Below the pieces are notes generated by a model. That model saw only the letters and a list, made by a program, of their open reading frames with translations, searched no databases and had not been told where the DNA came from. Of a stretch of 20,358 bases of DNA, positions 1 through 8,055 are shown piece by piece. Location: NCBI GenBank assembly GCA_963791885.1, contig CAWBUL010000009.1:1-20358 (forward strand), given 5' to 3'. Position 1 is the stretch's first letter; each line of letters begins with the position of its first letter. The translations under genes were made by a program, and so were the position numbers. The DNA is from CAVSUZ01 sp963791885 (GTDB lineage Bacteria; Pseudomonadota; Alphaproteobacteria; Acetobacterales; Acetobacteraceae).

Positions 1-94
1 GTTACGGCGGGCCTCGGCGGCGGGGGACAGGTCGGGCGGCGGGAGGAGGACGGCGTCGGCGGGGGGGGTAGGTGAGGTTTTGGGCGGGGGGCAT
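1..94 (-). pseudogene. Possible N-terminus of an unrecognised gene leaving the left edge, interrupted at a G8 tract
   Basis: Reading leftward from an ATG at 94, the first ten codons are open. The frame then hits a stop within 31 codons. Shortening the run of eight G at 61-68 by one base joins the ATG to a frame that stays open to the window edge (ADAVLLPPPDLSPAAEARR). Nearly all third positions in that frame are G or C, as in real genes of this genome. The protein is proline- and alanine-rich and I do not recognise it. Either the homopolymer is miscounted, or the gene is frameshifted, or this is chance in GC-rich DNA. No clear ribosome binding site precedes the ATG. Confidence 0.25.
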
Positions 95-146
95 GGGGGT
101 GATGCTTAGTTGGTCATACGGACTTTCGGAGTTAGTTTGGACTTGA

Positions 147-425
147 GTTGCGGCGGTCGGCCGTCAAATTGTTCGGGCGTTTGCGGCGGTAGTCCGGCGG
201 GGCGGTCGCGGCGTCCGGTGCGCGTTCGCGGCGGCGCCCAGCCTGTTACCTTGCTCTCGCAGCGAGGTTGTTTACAGAGTATATGTGGCGCCGACAGCAT
301 ACCGGGCGAATCTGACGGTCGTGCTGAATGGCAAATCCGGTGTTCTCGAAGAGAAGGTGGGGTGTAGCGGCGGAGGCGATTTGGCGACGTCGTTAACACA
401 ACAGGGCACGCTGACGCAGCACTGA
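147..425 (+). other. Poorly coding interval with a possible C-terminal gene remnant
   Basis: No convincing gene fills 95-480. One + frame is open from a stop at 144-146 to a TGA at 423-425. Its last 60 or so codons look protein-like, with beta-strand-like segments such as VVYRVYVAPTAYRANLTVVL followed by a glycine-rich turn and a polar end. The upstream part is arginine- and alanine-rich and looks like noise, and there is no good start codon. It may be the 3' end of a gene whose 5' part was lost before or with the decay of the downstream STAND gene. I cannot name a family. Confidence 0.2.
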
Positions 426-482
426 TTCTCTTTTGTGGTAAATATCTCCTCCCACATGGTAAAATCGAGATACCCGTGTGGC

Positions 483-487
483 AGAGG
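483..487 (+). promoter_or_regulatory. Shine-Dalgarno sequence supporting the ATG at 496
   Basis: AGAGG lies 8 nt before the ATG at 496. That ATG opens directly into MRFVHLSDLH, the usual beginning of calcineurin-like phosphoesterases. This supports 496 over the in-frame GTG at 478, which has no comparable site. Confidence 0.5.
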
Positions 488-495
488 CATCTCCG

Positions 496-1723
496 ATGCG
501 ATTCGTTCATCTTTCCGATCTCCATTATCGCCAATCGGAGAGGGGGGATATCCAGATTGTTCTTTCTGGTCTTGAGAAAAGCCTACGGGAAAAAGGTCAA
601 GTCGACTTGGCATTTTTCACGGGTGATCTGGCATATTCGGGGGATAGTGCGGAGGATTTTCGGGTCGCGGGTGAGATGCTATTAAATTGCCTTGAGAAAG
701 GAAGCGGCCTTCCAAAGGAAAGACTGATTCTTTGCGCGGGTAATCATGATGTCTCCCAAAAGTTATTCAAGGATGATCTTTTTCTTGATAACGCTCTCAA
801 AGATGCCTTGTCGACAAGCTCCTCTACAAACCAATTTCTCGACAAAAGGGAAAGTGGCCACTATATCGATCTATCTCTTCGGCCTCTTTCTAACTATTTG
901 AATTTCGAGAGTTCTCTTTCTGAGGGATTGATTCTGAATCCTCATAAGCTCCTTCGATCCCGAGTTGTTTGCATCGATGATCGAAATGTACGGATCTGTG
1001 GTTTCAATTCTGCATGGCGCTCAACCGGAGGATATGGCGATGACCTCAAGCGCTTGGTGATCGGAGAGCGAGTAGTTGATCTGGCCCTCGAGCAGAATTC
1101 GGTCAGCCGATCTGAAGATCGCCGTTGTACACCACCCGCTGGAGTGGTTATCAGAGAGCGATCGCGGAGCGATCGAGGGTCTCATTTTCCAAAACTTTGA
1201 TCTCCTTCTTTGTGGGCATATTCATGAAGCAAAGCCCAATTTCAGCCGCGGGGTCTTTGGGAATCTGATAGTAAGTCAGTGCGGTGCGCTATTTAGTGGC
1301 CGCAATTATTTCAATGGATATCAGTTGATTGATATTGATTTCGATACTCTGGCAGTAAACTGTCATATTCTCGAATGGTCAAATAGAGTTCGAGAATTCG
1401 TCCCAGCTGTCTCTCTCCTACCCCGCTCGAATGGTTCCATCTCTATGGATCTACGTTCAGAGTCGTTGACGGCTGCGGCAGCCAAGGTGGGTCCCATCCT
1501 CCAGCTCTCCAAGGCTCATGTGCGAAATCAGGCCAATGAACACGTAACGTTGCACAAGACACGCCTCGAAGGGGTAGACGATATAAAGGAGGTATTTGTT
1601 TGCCCTCCACTCACCCGCCGACGCATGGCTACAATTGCAACCTCACCGACAGAAAGTCCGAACTCAGATTCTGATACCCAGCTGGAAGATATACTCAAGA
1701 CTAAAGGCAATTTTGCCATACTA
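496..1723 (+). pseudogene. Fragment 1: calcineurin-like metallophosphoesterase domain (one frameshift)
   Basis: The metal-binding signature motifs of the calcineurin-like phosphoesterase family occur in order: SDLH (D8, H10), GDL (G43-D44), GNHD (N83, H84, D85), VVHHP (H212) and CGHIH (H241, H243). These residues would bind two metal ions and hydrolyse phosphoesters; the substrate cannot be told. The reading frame changes between 1093 and 1110. The simplest repair is removal of one A from the GAATTC at 1095-1100, giving EQIRSADLKIAVVHHP without a break. Residues after about 300 form a linker with no domain I recognise. The fragment ends at FAIL, one residue before the Walker A motif, where an IS630 element is inserted at TA 1722-1723. 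Confidence 0.85.
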
Positions 1724-2860
1724 GTGCTCTGACGCATTCTATCGATTCACAACATGCGGTTGCCATGCGATTCTGTGAGCATGGCACAGACAGTATGCGT
1801 GTTGTTGAGCGCGGCAGACAGGAAGCGGCTTAAGGCAATAGCATCGGATCGCAACCGAGCGGGCAAATACATCGAGCGAGCCGAGTCGTTCTGGCCTCGG
1901 CCAGTGGTCGGCCGGTGCAACATGTGGCGAAAGAGATCAGCGTCAGCCGCCCCATGGTCTGGCGCTGGCAGCAGCGTTTTGCCGAGGAAGGTCCCGACGG
2001 GTTGCTGCGTGACAAGACGCGCAAGCCCGGCAAACGACCGATCCCGGCCGATAAAGTGGCGCACGTCGTGGCGCTCACGTGTGGCGAGCCGCCCCCTGGG
2101 ACCACGTATTGGACCGGGCGAGCCATGGCAAACGCCACCGCCATGTCTCTGCGCTCGGTGCAGCGCATCTGGGCGGCGCACCAACTCCAGCCGCACCGCG
2201 TGCGCAGCTTCAAGCGCTCGCGTGATCCGCAGTTCGCTGAGAAAATGGCGGATATCATCGGCCTTTATCTCGATCCGCCCGCCCATGCGGTGGTGCTGTC
2301 GATCGACGAAAAGAGCCAAATCCAGGCGCTCGACCGTACCCAGCCTGGACTGCCGCTGAAACCCGGCCGCTGCGGCACCATGACCCACGACTACAAACGC
2401 CATGGAACGACGACGTTGTTCGCCGCATTGAACGTGCTGAAGGGTACGGTGATCGGTCGCTGCATGCAGCGACACCGGCACGAGGAGTTCATCCGCTTCC
2501 TCAATGCCGTCGAACGCGAGGTGCCGTCCGGCAAGTTGGTCCATGCGGTAGTCGACAACTACGCCACCCACCGGCACCGAAAGGTACAGGCCTGGCTGGC
2601 ACGCCATGACCGATGGACCTTCCACTTCACGCCAACCTCCGGGTCATGGCTGAACGCGGTGGAGACCTTCTTCTCCGCTCTTACCCGACAACGCATCCGG
2701 CGCGGCAGCTTCCACTCCCTCGTCAGCCTGCAGGCTGCCATTAAGACTTACCTCGCTGAGCGAAATGCAGAACCACGCCCATTCGTCTGGACCGCAGCCA
2801 CCGCCTCAATCCTTGCCAAGCTCGAAAGATTGCCTGCATCGTCCGTATGAGTCAGAGCAC
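1724..2860 (+). mobile_element. IS630-family insertion sequence, copy 1
   Basis: The ends carry inverted repeats beginning TAGTGCTCTGAC on both sides, including the flanking TA (1722-1723 and 2861-2862). Duplication of TA is the hallmark of the IS630/Tc1/mariner superfamily. The element body is 1137 bp. It splits the STAND gene one codon before its Walker A motif. Its single transposase gene is frameshifted, so this copy is probably not autonomous. Confidence 0.9.
1781..2850 (+). pseudogene. IS630-family transposase, N-terminally frameshifted
   Basis: The protein starts MAQTVCVLLSAADRKRL at 1781 and runs to ERA at about 1882. It then continues in the next frame as RVVLASASGRPVQHVAKE through a helix-turn-helix (SRPMVWRWQQRF) to the stop at 2848-2850. 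One missing base near 1882 explains the break. The DDE catalytic residues are visible: D in LSIDEKSQ, D in AVVDNYATH and E in WLNAVETFF. No slippery heptamer is seen at the break, so it looks like a mutation or sequencing error rather than programmed frameshifting. The longest uninterrupted part is 1915-2850. Confidence 0.85.
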
Positions 2861-2862
2861 TA

Positions 2863-3343
2863 GGAGAGCGAGACTTCAGGCAAGACCAGTCTCGGCTTTC
2901 TTATGGCAGTGCTGGTATCAGATGGCATATGCGATCAGCCTAGGATTCCGGCAATCTTGGATGCGGCATCATTCCCAAAATATACTCAGCAAGTTTTGGG
3001 AAAAGTCAGGAGTTTCCTGCTTCCCGAGGACGAATCCTATCCCAAATGGCAGCATCTTCAGGAGAAGGTATCGAGCCTCAAAGGTGTACCACTACTTTTG
3101 ATTATCGACAATGTTCCTCTCGCTGATCCCAGCCGTATTTCAGAAATCCAGTCAATTTTGGCCGAGATCGCAGACTGTAGATGGATAATGTTGTGTAGTC
3201 AGGACGAAGGCGCGCGCACCTCAGATGTAGGAAAGGTGTTCCCGCAGCCAACCCAAGTCTTGTTCATTCAAGATCTCCCACGTAAGGCTATACGCGAATT
3301 GTCCCGCAAAAGGAATGATCTCTTAGAGGATAATGATCTCTTA
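2863..3343 (+). pseudogene. Fragment 2: P-loop NTPase core of the STAND protein (one frameshift)
   Basis: Directly after the first IS the sequence reads GERDF, one extra base (A2878), then GKTSLGFLMAVLV. Deleting that base restores a perfect Walker A motif (G410, G415, K416, T417). Walker B follows as LLLIIDN with D491. A later hydrophobic strand, RWIMLCSQDEG, sits where STAND/AAA-type ATPases carry a sensor-like Thr/Ser-Arg. This spacing and the later YQEYF motif favour a NACHT-like STAND ATPase over a plain AAA ATPase. Downstream is an 18-bp tandem repeat (NDLLED twice), and the second IS is inserted in its second copy at TTA 3341-3343. Confidence 0.8.
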
Positions 3344-4318
3344 GTGTCCGTCCGGCGACTTTGTGAGTCATTTGAATCGGTTGCCGGTCCGGATGGACTG
3401 AGTGCTTGAAGCGGCTCGATCGGGTGTGATTCTTTGCCTGGCACCAAGCCACGAGGTGCCTGATGTGGACGATGGAAAACCGCCATCGCTATGACCGCGA
3501 CAAGCTGCGTTATCCGAGCGATCTCACCGATGCGGAATGGCGGCTGATCAGGCCGCTTATACCACCCGCCAAGCGTGGCGGTGGCAAGCGTACCGTCAAC
3601 ATGCGCGAAGTGGTCAACGGCGTGATGTATGTGCTGAGCACCGGCTGCCAGTGGCGCTACATTCCAAAGGACCTGCCACCGCGCAGCACGGTGAACGGCT
3701 ACTTCTGCTTGTGGGGCTGGGACGGCACGTTGGAGAAGATCCATCACGCGCTCTACGTTAAATGCCGCGAACAGGCGGGACGAGAAGCCAGTCCGACCGC
3801 CTGCGTCATCGACAGCCAAAGCGTGAAAAGCGCAGAAAAAGGGGGGCAGCGATCGACCCACACGGCTTTGATGCGGGCAAGCTGATCAAAGGGAAGAAGC
3901 GCCATGTCCTGGTCGATACGCTGGGTCTGGTGCTGCACGCGCTGGTCACCGCCGCCAACGTGCAAGACCGCGACGGCGGCATCCTGCTGCTGTCCACTCT
4001 GTTCGGACAGTTCCCGTTCCTGCGCAAGCTATTCGCCGACAGTGCTTACACAGGGCCGGTCTTCCAGGACGGCGCGGCCCGCGCGATGCGCAGCCTGATC
4101 GTCGAAATCGTCAAGCGCTCCGACCACCCCAAGGGCTTCGTCGTCGAACCTAAACGCTGGATCGTCGAGCGCTCCATCGCATGGCTCAACCGATGCCGCC
4201 GGCTCGCCAAGGACTGGGAAAATCGTAACCATAACGCCCTCGCCTTCCTCCGCCTCGCATCAATCCGCCTCATGCTTAGAAGACTCTGTAATCCTTCGTG
4301 AAGTCTCCGGACGGACTC
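3344..4318 (+). mobile_element. IS5-family (IS1031-group-like) insertion sequence
   Basis: The element is 975 bp with imperfect terminal inverted repeats, GTGTCCGTCCGGCGACTT on the left and GAGTCCGTCCGGAGACTT on the right. It is flanked by TTA on both sides (3341-3343 and 4319-4321), matching the TNA duplication of the IS1031 group. It interrupts the STAND gene inside an 18-bp tandem repeat. Both ends and the transposase appear intact. Confidence 0.88.
3463..4301 (+). CDS. IS5-family transposase made by -1 frameshifting
   Basis: The first frame (3463-3885) gives RYPSDLTDAEWRLIRPLIPP and ends shortly after SQSVKSAEKGG. The second frame takes over at AIDPHGFDAGKLIKGKKRHV and runs to 4301. The switch is -1 and lies on the run AAAAAGGGGGG at 3836-3846, the usual programmed slippage site of such elements. 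The DDE residues are D in CVIDSQSVK, D in FADSAYTGP and E in IVERSIAWLNR. It is the sole gene of its IS and likely active. Confidence 0.85.
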
Positions 4319-4321
4319 TTA

Positions 4322-5596
4322 GAGGATGATGTACACCGGATTTTTCCACGCATAATGAATTCGATCGCATCTGCGGGGCTTCCAAAGAACGGTTATGTCG
4401 TCTCCCTGCTCTCTTGGTTAGCTTCACAGCAGGTATCAGTGGACGCGATAAATGAGGCCACGTTAATTCGCACTATTGTCGAGCATTTGCTAGAACGGGG
4501 TAGATTCGACGCGGTTCTCAGAGGGCAATTTGATCCCGAGTTTAAGGAGATCTTTCTTGCTGATCTGGGCTTTCACTTGAGACAAATGGGGGGGGGAGCC
4601 CCATACAACGAAGTTCTTGCTTTTACAATCGACTTCTTTACCCGAAGAAATTTGAACTTTGAAGCTGATAGAGTCCTGCGGGCACTCCAGAACTGCCGTA
4701 TCTTAGACGTGTCCGATGGATACATGTCCTTCCGACTTCCTTGCTATCAAGAGTACTTCGTTGCACGCTTTTTAAGAGATGACTCGGATCGGCTGTCTGA
4801 AGTGCGCAAGGCCAAAGGCCACTGCGATTGGTCGCGAGAGCTTGACATTCTGACCGCGCTAACAAGGCGTGATTTTGGTCTACTTGAGGAGATCCAGCAG
4901 CGCTTAGATGAGCTGTTTGATGCTGTTCAGGGCAGCAAGGCTGCGCCAAACTTTACCGAGTATAAATTCAACGCAGTTTTCAGCCCACCAAATCTAAGGC
5001 GATTGCGTGCGAGTAAGCTCACGCAAGATGCTGTTGATGATATGCAAGACAATGCGGAAGCGCGTGCTGCTCAAGGGAAATCCGCAGATGAGCCGCAGGA
5101 CCGAGATGCAGGGAAGGCCCTGCGGGACTATTACATCCTACTCTCGCTCCTTGGACGGATTGTGCGCAACGCCGAGGCGTCAGAGGGAGAGATTAAGCAG
5201 CAGGCGTTGTCGAAGTTTGTTAGTAATCAATTGCGCCTCATAGATGTCGTTGCAAGGTCCGTAAGCGATCAGCGAGATCGTCTGGCAACGCTTATGAGGT
5301 CGCGGGGAGATCAAGTGCCCGACTCTGCGGTCGAGCTCGTTATGTGCCTGCTGCACGTTATTGTGCCAAGCGGCATTTTAAGTCTAGCAAGTCGTGATGT
5401 GAACAGCACAAAACTTCTCCAGACCATCAGGAAGAATGTCGACGCTTTAGATCCAAATGACGTCTGCAGGGTCGCATACGCGTTCATTGCACTCGATATC
5501 GGCACGGGTGTCGGTGTCGGCATGCTCCGTGCGATTATAGTAAGCACCAATAACGAAATCATAATAAGGATGATCCAGATAAAGCTGGTAATCACG
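4322..5596 (+). pseudogene. Fragment 3: helical C-terminal region of the STAND protein
   Basis: This 425-codon stretch continues fragment 2 in frame (LLED followed by DVHRIFPRIMNS). It contains RLPCYQEYFVARFL at about residues 708-721, matching the (S/Y)FQEYFAAxFL motif that closes the winged-helix part of NACHT-type STAND NTPases. The remainder is leucine-rich and helical, without clear TPR, LRR or WD repeats, and would be the sensor or oligomerisation part. A charged segment around DEPQDRDAGKALRDYY may be a linker. An ATG at 4298 lies inside the IS end and is not a true start. The frame is lost at 5596 through insertion of an IS3-family element. Confidence 0.8.
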
Positions 5597-5659
5597 TGAC
5601 CCTGCCCCCTGAAATGTCCCCGCTCTGAGCTAGAGTCCGTTCCCGCCAGGAGACGGAAG

Positions 5660-5926
5660 ATGAGGAAGAGCCGGTTCACTGAGGAGCAGATCATCGGTGT
5701 GCTGAAAGACCATCAGGCAGGACTGCCGGTAACGGAGCTGTGCCGCAAGCACGGGATCAGCGACGCGACGTTCTACAATTGGCGATCGCGCTACGGCGGG
5801 ATGGAGATCTCGGATGCCAAGAGACTGAAGGCTCTGGAAGAGGAGAACCGCAAGCTGAAGAAGCTGATGGCGGAATCGGTGCTGGATGTGGCGACGCTGA
5901 AGGAAGCCTTGGGAAAAAACTTCTGA
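5660..5926 (+). CDS. IS3-family OrfA (helix-turn-helix DNA-binding subunit)
   Basis: This 88-residue protein begins MRKSRFTEEQIIGVLKDHQ, has the helix-turn-helix segment LCRKHGISDATFYNWRSRY, then a leucine-zipper-like coiled coil around RLKALEEENRKLKKLMAE. A good Shine-Dalgarno (AGGAGA) precedes the ATG. The frame ends at 5926, just after the slippery heptamer A AAA AAC within GGGAAAAAAC. There a -1 slip joins it to the catalytic frame, giving the OrfAB fusion transposase. Confidence 0.92.
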   Translation: MRKSRFTEEQIIGVLKDHQAGLPVTELCRKHGISDATFYNWRSRYGGMEISDAKRLKALEEENRKLKKLMAESVLDVATLKEALGKNF

Positions 5927-6771
5927 CGCCCGGCTTGCGGCGGAAAGCTGTGATCTGGGCGATTGAAGAGAAGAGCTATTCGCAGCGGCGTGCCTGTTCG
6001 CTGCTGAGCATTGCACCGAAGGTGTTCCGTTACCTATCGCGCCGTGGCGGCGACGCTGCGGTTCGCACGCGGCTCCGCGCGTTGGCGGCCGAGCGGCGCC
6101 GGTTCGGATATCGGCGTTTGCATATTCTGCTGCGGCGAGAAGGGATCATGCTAAATCACAAGAAGCTGTTCCGGCTCTACCGCGAGGAACGACTGGTTGT
6201 GCGGCGGCGTGGCGGTCGCAAGCGGGCTTTGGGAACGCGCGCGCCAATGACGTTGCCACAGGGTCCGAACCAGCGCTGGAGCCTGGACTTCGTCTCCGAC
6301 GTACTGGCCGACGGCCGCCGCTTTCGGGTGCTTGTGGTGGTGGACGACTTCACCCGCGAATGCCTGGCGCTGGTGGTGGATACATCGCTGTCCGGTCGCA
6401 GGGTGGTGCGCGAACTCAATTACATCGTAGAACGGCGCGGCGCCCCCTTGCTGGTGGTCAGCGACAACGGGACCGAGCTGACGTCGCATGTGGTGCTGAG
6501 TTGGCAGCAGGATCGCGGTGTCGGCTGGCACTACATCGCCCCCGGCAAGCCAGTGCAGAACGCATTCGTCGAGAGCCTGAACGGTCGCTTGCGCGACGAA
6601 TGCCTCAATGAGCACGTCTTCCAGGGCTTGCCCGCAGCCCGGAGGATCATCGAAGCTTGGCGGCCCGACTATAATGCCCATCGGCCCCACACCAGCCTGC
6701 GTGGACTTACTCCGAACGAGTTCGCAACCCGGTCCAGGACGGACCACAACCAGAACGGATTCTGGTTATGA
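5908..6771 (+). CDS. IS3-family OrfB, catalytic part of the OrfAB transposase
   Basis: After the -1 slip the protein continues KKLLTPGLRRKAVIWAIE. The HTH_21-type segment RRFGYRRLHILLRREG is followed by an rve/DDE integrase-like core: D in SLDFVSDVLADG, D in VVSDNGTELTS and E in AFVESLNGRLRDE, the DD(35)E spacing expected of IS3 elements. It ends at 6771. It is translated as a fusion with OrfA and has no strong start of its own. The frame is open well upstream (to about 5740), but that portion overlaps OrfA and is not meaningful. Confidence 0.9.
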   Translation, partial: LGKKLLTPGLRRKAVIWAIEEKSYSQRRACSLLSIAPKVFRYLSRRGGDAAVRTRLRALAAERRRFGYRRLHILLRREGIMLNHKKLFRLYREERLVVRRRGGRKRALGTRAPMTLPQGPNQRWSLDFVSDVLADGRRFRVLVVVDDFTRECLALVVDTSLSGRRVVRELNYIVERRGAPLLVVSDNGTELTSHVVLSWQQDRGVGWHYIAPGKPVQNAFVESLNGRLRDECLNEHVFQGLPAARRIIEAWRPDYNAHRPHTSLRGLTPNEFATRSRTDHNQNGFWL

Positions 6772-6801
6772 GTGAGGACAGTTTGGGGGCAGGGTCACAC
6801 G

Positions 6802-6844
6802 TACTCCACAAATGAATATGACCCTACATATCAACGACAGCTAG
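6802..6844 (+). pseudogene. Fragment 4: 43-bp sliver of the STAND gene between two ISs
   Basis: After the CACG target duplication of the IS3 element the interrupted frame continues as YSTNEYDPTYQRQL, for 14 codons plus one base, before the next IS at CTAG 6841-6844. It is recognisable only because it joins fragments 3 and 5 in frame. Confidence 0.75.
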
Positions 6845-7706
6845 GGCGAAGACCCAATTGGGTTATTGCCAAATCAATAGGTTGTTGATTCCCTGTGGTC
6901 GGAGTTTGCATCGATTCGGGGCAGCATGGTCACAGGGTATTTCTGGTTGAGCGACGGGCAGTGGGAGAAGATTGACCCATTGCTGCCCGTCTACATACGC
7001 GGCAAGCGACGGGTGGATGATCGGCGCGTGATCAGCGGCATCATCCAAGTCATCATCTCCGGTTGCCGATGGTCCGACGCACCGTTGGAATATGGGCCAC
7101 GCAAGACACTGTATAATCGGTTCGTGCGCTGGGCAGTGCGCGGGATCTGGGAGCGTGTGTTCATGGAACTTGCGCGCGCCGGCGGCCCGCCGGCCGAAGC
7201 CTTGCTGGACAGCACGCATATCAAGGTCCACCGGTCGGCCAGCGCCGGGCGGCGAAAAAGGGGGGTTCGCGTGGGATCGGGACGAGCCGCGGCGGGCGCA
7301 ATACCAAAATCCATCTGATCGCTGATGCTCACGGCCGACCCAAGGTCATCGCGCTGACCGGCGGTGAGCGCCACGATAGCGTGCCGGCGCAGGCAATGTT
7401 GGCTCGACTGCCGCCCGACCTGCGCGTGATCGCCGATGCCGCTTACGACAGTGCCGAATTGCGCCGTTGGCTGGCGGACCGCGGCAGCCGCGTCATCATC
7501 CCCAACCGCAAGAACCGAAAGCAGCCCTATCCGTTCGACGCCGTCACCTATAGGCGGCGCAATATCGTCGAACGCACCTTCTGCCGCCTCAAGGACTTTC
7601 GACGCCTGGCAACGCGCTACGATCGGCTCGACGAAACTTTCGTCTCCACCCTCTGCATCGCCGCCGCCCTTGCCTACTTCCTCAAGTAGTCAGATGAGTC
7701 TTCGCC
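6845..7706 (+). mobile_element. IS5-family (IS427-group-like) insertion sequence
   Basis: The element is about 862 bp with terminal inverted repeats GGCGAAGAC at both ends and CTAG on both flanks (6841-6844 and 7707-7710). The true duplication could be the central TA or all four bases. It lies only 43 bp of host sequence from the IS3 element, in the same interrupted gene. Both ends and the transposase appear intact. Confidence 0.88.
6926..7689 (+). CDS. IS427-group transposase made by -1 frameshifting
   Basis: The first frame begins MVTGYFWLSDGQWEKIDPLL and contains GCRWSDAPLEYGPRKTLYNR. After SAGRRKRG it would run into an unrelated tail ending at 7318. A -1 slip on AAAAAGGGGGG at 7255-7265 leads into IGTSRGGRNTKIHLIADAHG and on to YFLK at 7689. 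The DDE residues are D in LLDSTHIKVH, D in VIADAAYDSAE and E in NIVERTFCRLKD. This two-frame layout is normal for the group. Confidence 0.87.
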
Positions 7707-7710
7707 CTAG

Positions 7711-7832
7711 AGGACTTAATTGACCTTATAGAAAAGAAGCTTGGCACAACACCCGTTCCTCTGGAAACTCTCCGTACCAGGGCCTCGGTACAAACCATAA
7801 TCAGGAACAGTGAGACGGACCACAGTCGCTAG
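7711..7832 (+). pseudogene. Fragment 5: C-terminus of the STAND protein
   Basis: Joined to the last base of fragment 4, this reads EDLIDLIEKKLGTTPVPLET and continues to a TAG at 7830-7832. The total length becomes 1048 residues. The first part is an amphipathic helix and the end is polar. The next 220 bp hold no partner gene, so any operon partner would have to be upstream or lost. Confidence 0.75.
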
Positions 7833-8055
7833 AGAAACCACACATCACAATCGCAGCCTGTCCCGGGAGGGATCGGCAAGACTGGGTCTCGCAGACGCTT
7901 CCTGGAAACAGACCTTATCGATAGGGCCGACGCAGAGAAGCGTTTCTCTTCCACCGGGGGTGGCGTGATGAAAGCACACCGCGCCCCAACGGCGACTAGG
8001 GGTGGGTCGCGATCAGGTACAATTCCTACCCCATACAAGCGCCCCTACGCCGGCC
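7833..8055. other. Intergenic stretch with no supported gene
   Basis: No frame in this 220 bp looks convincingly coding. A - strand frame of 69 codons (8038 to 7829) overlaps the STAND stop and has mixed codon use, so I do not call it. I see no tRNA, terminator or IS end here. Confidence 0.5.

Larger units (their letters stand above)
5597..6797 (+). mobile_element. IS3-family (IS407-group-like) insertion sequence
   Basis: The element is 1201 bp with terminal inverted repeats starting TGACCCTGCCCCC at both ends, TG...CA tips, and a 4-bp CACG duplication (5593-5596 and 6798-6801). A 4-bp duplication and the two-frame transposase fit the IS407 group. It is inserted near the 3' end of the STAND gene and looks complete. 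Confidence 0.92.
496..7832 (+). pseudogene. Metallophosphoesterase-STAND NTPase gene split by four IS elements
   Basis: Five fragments (496-1723, 2863-3343, 4322-5596, 6802-6844, 7711-7832) join in register once four ISs and one copy of each target duplication are removed. They total 3149 nt. Two single-base insertions (about 1098 and 2878) must be removed, giving 3147 nt, exactly 1049 codons with a TAG stop. The reconstructed 1048-residue protein has a calcineurin-like phosphoesterase (about 1-260), a linker, a P-loop NTPase (about 405-570) and a helical C-terminal half with a NACHT/STAND-like YQEYF motif near 711. STAND NTPases with an N-terminal enzyme domain are typically signal-activated effectors, often anti-phage; that role is inferred here. 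GC content is visibly lower than in dnaE or eutBC, and codons such as ATA, TTA and AGA are frequent, suggesting transfer. The gene cannot be functional as it stands. Confidence 0.88.

Noticed and set aside
433..465. TTGTGG and TAAAAT as a promoter for the STAND gene
   Set aside because: The spacing is 21 bp, too long for a sigma-70 promoter, and neither box is strong.
478..498. GTG at 478 as the phosphoesterase start
   Set aside because: The ATG at 496 has a Shine-Dalgarno at 483-487 and opens directly into the family N-terminus.
1747..2625. 292-codon - strand frame across the first IS630
   Set aside because: Antisense to the transposase, whose DDE motifs and codon bias are clear.
4298..4321. 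ATG at 4298 as the start of an independent gene (433 codons)
   Set aside because: The ATG lies inside the IS1031-like right end; the frame is the continuation of the interrupted STAND gene.
7829..8038. 69-codon - strand frame after the STAND gene
   Set aside because: Mixed codon use, overlap with the STAND stop, no RBS and no recognisable motif.
8005..8040. tRNA-like T-arm (GGTACAATTCC next to ACCCC)
   Set aside because: No acceptor stem, D-arm or anticodon arm can be drawn around it.
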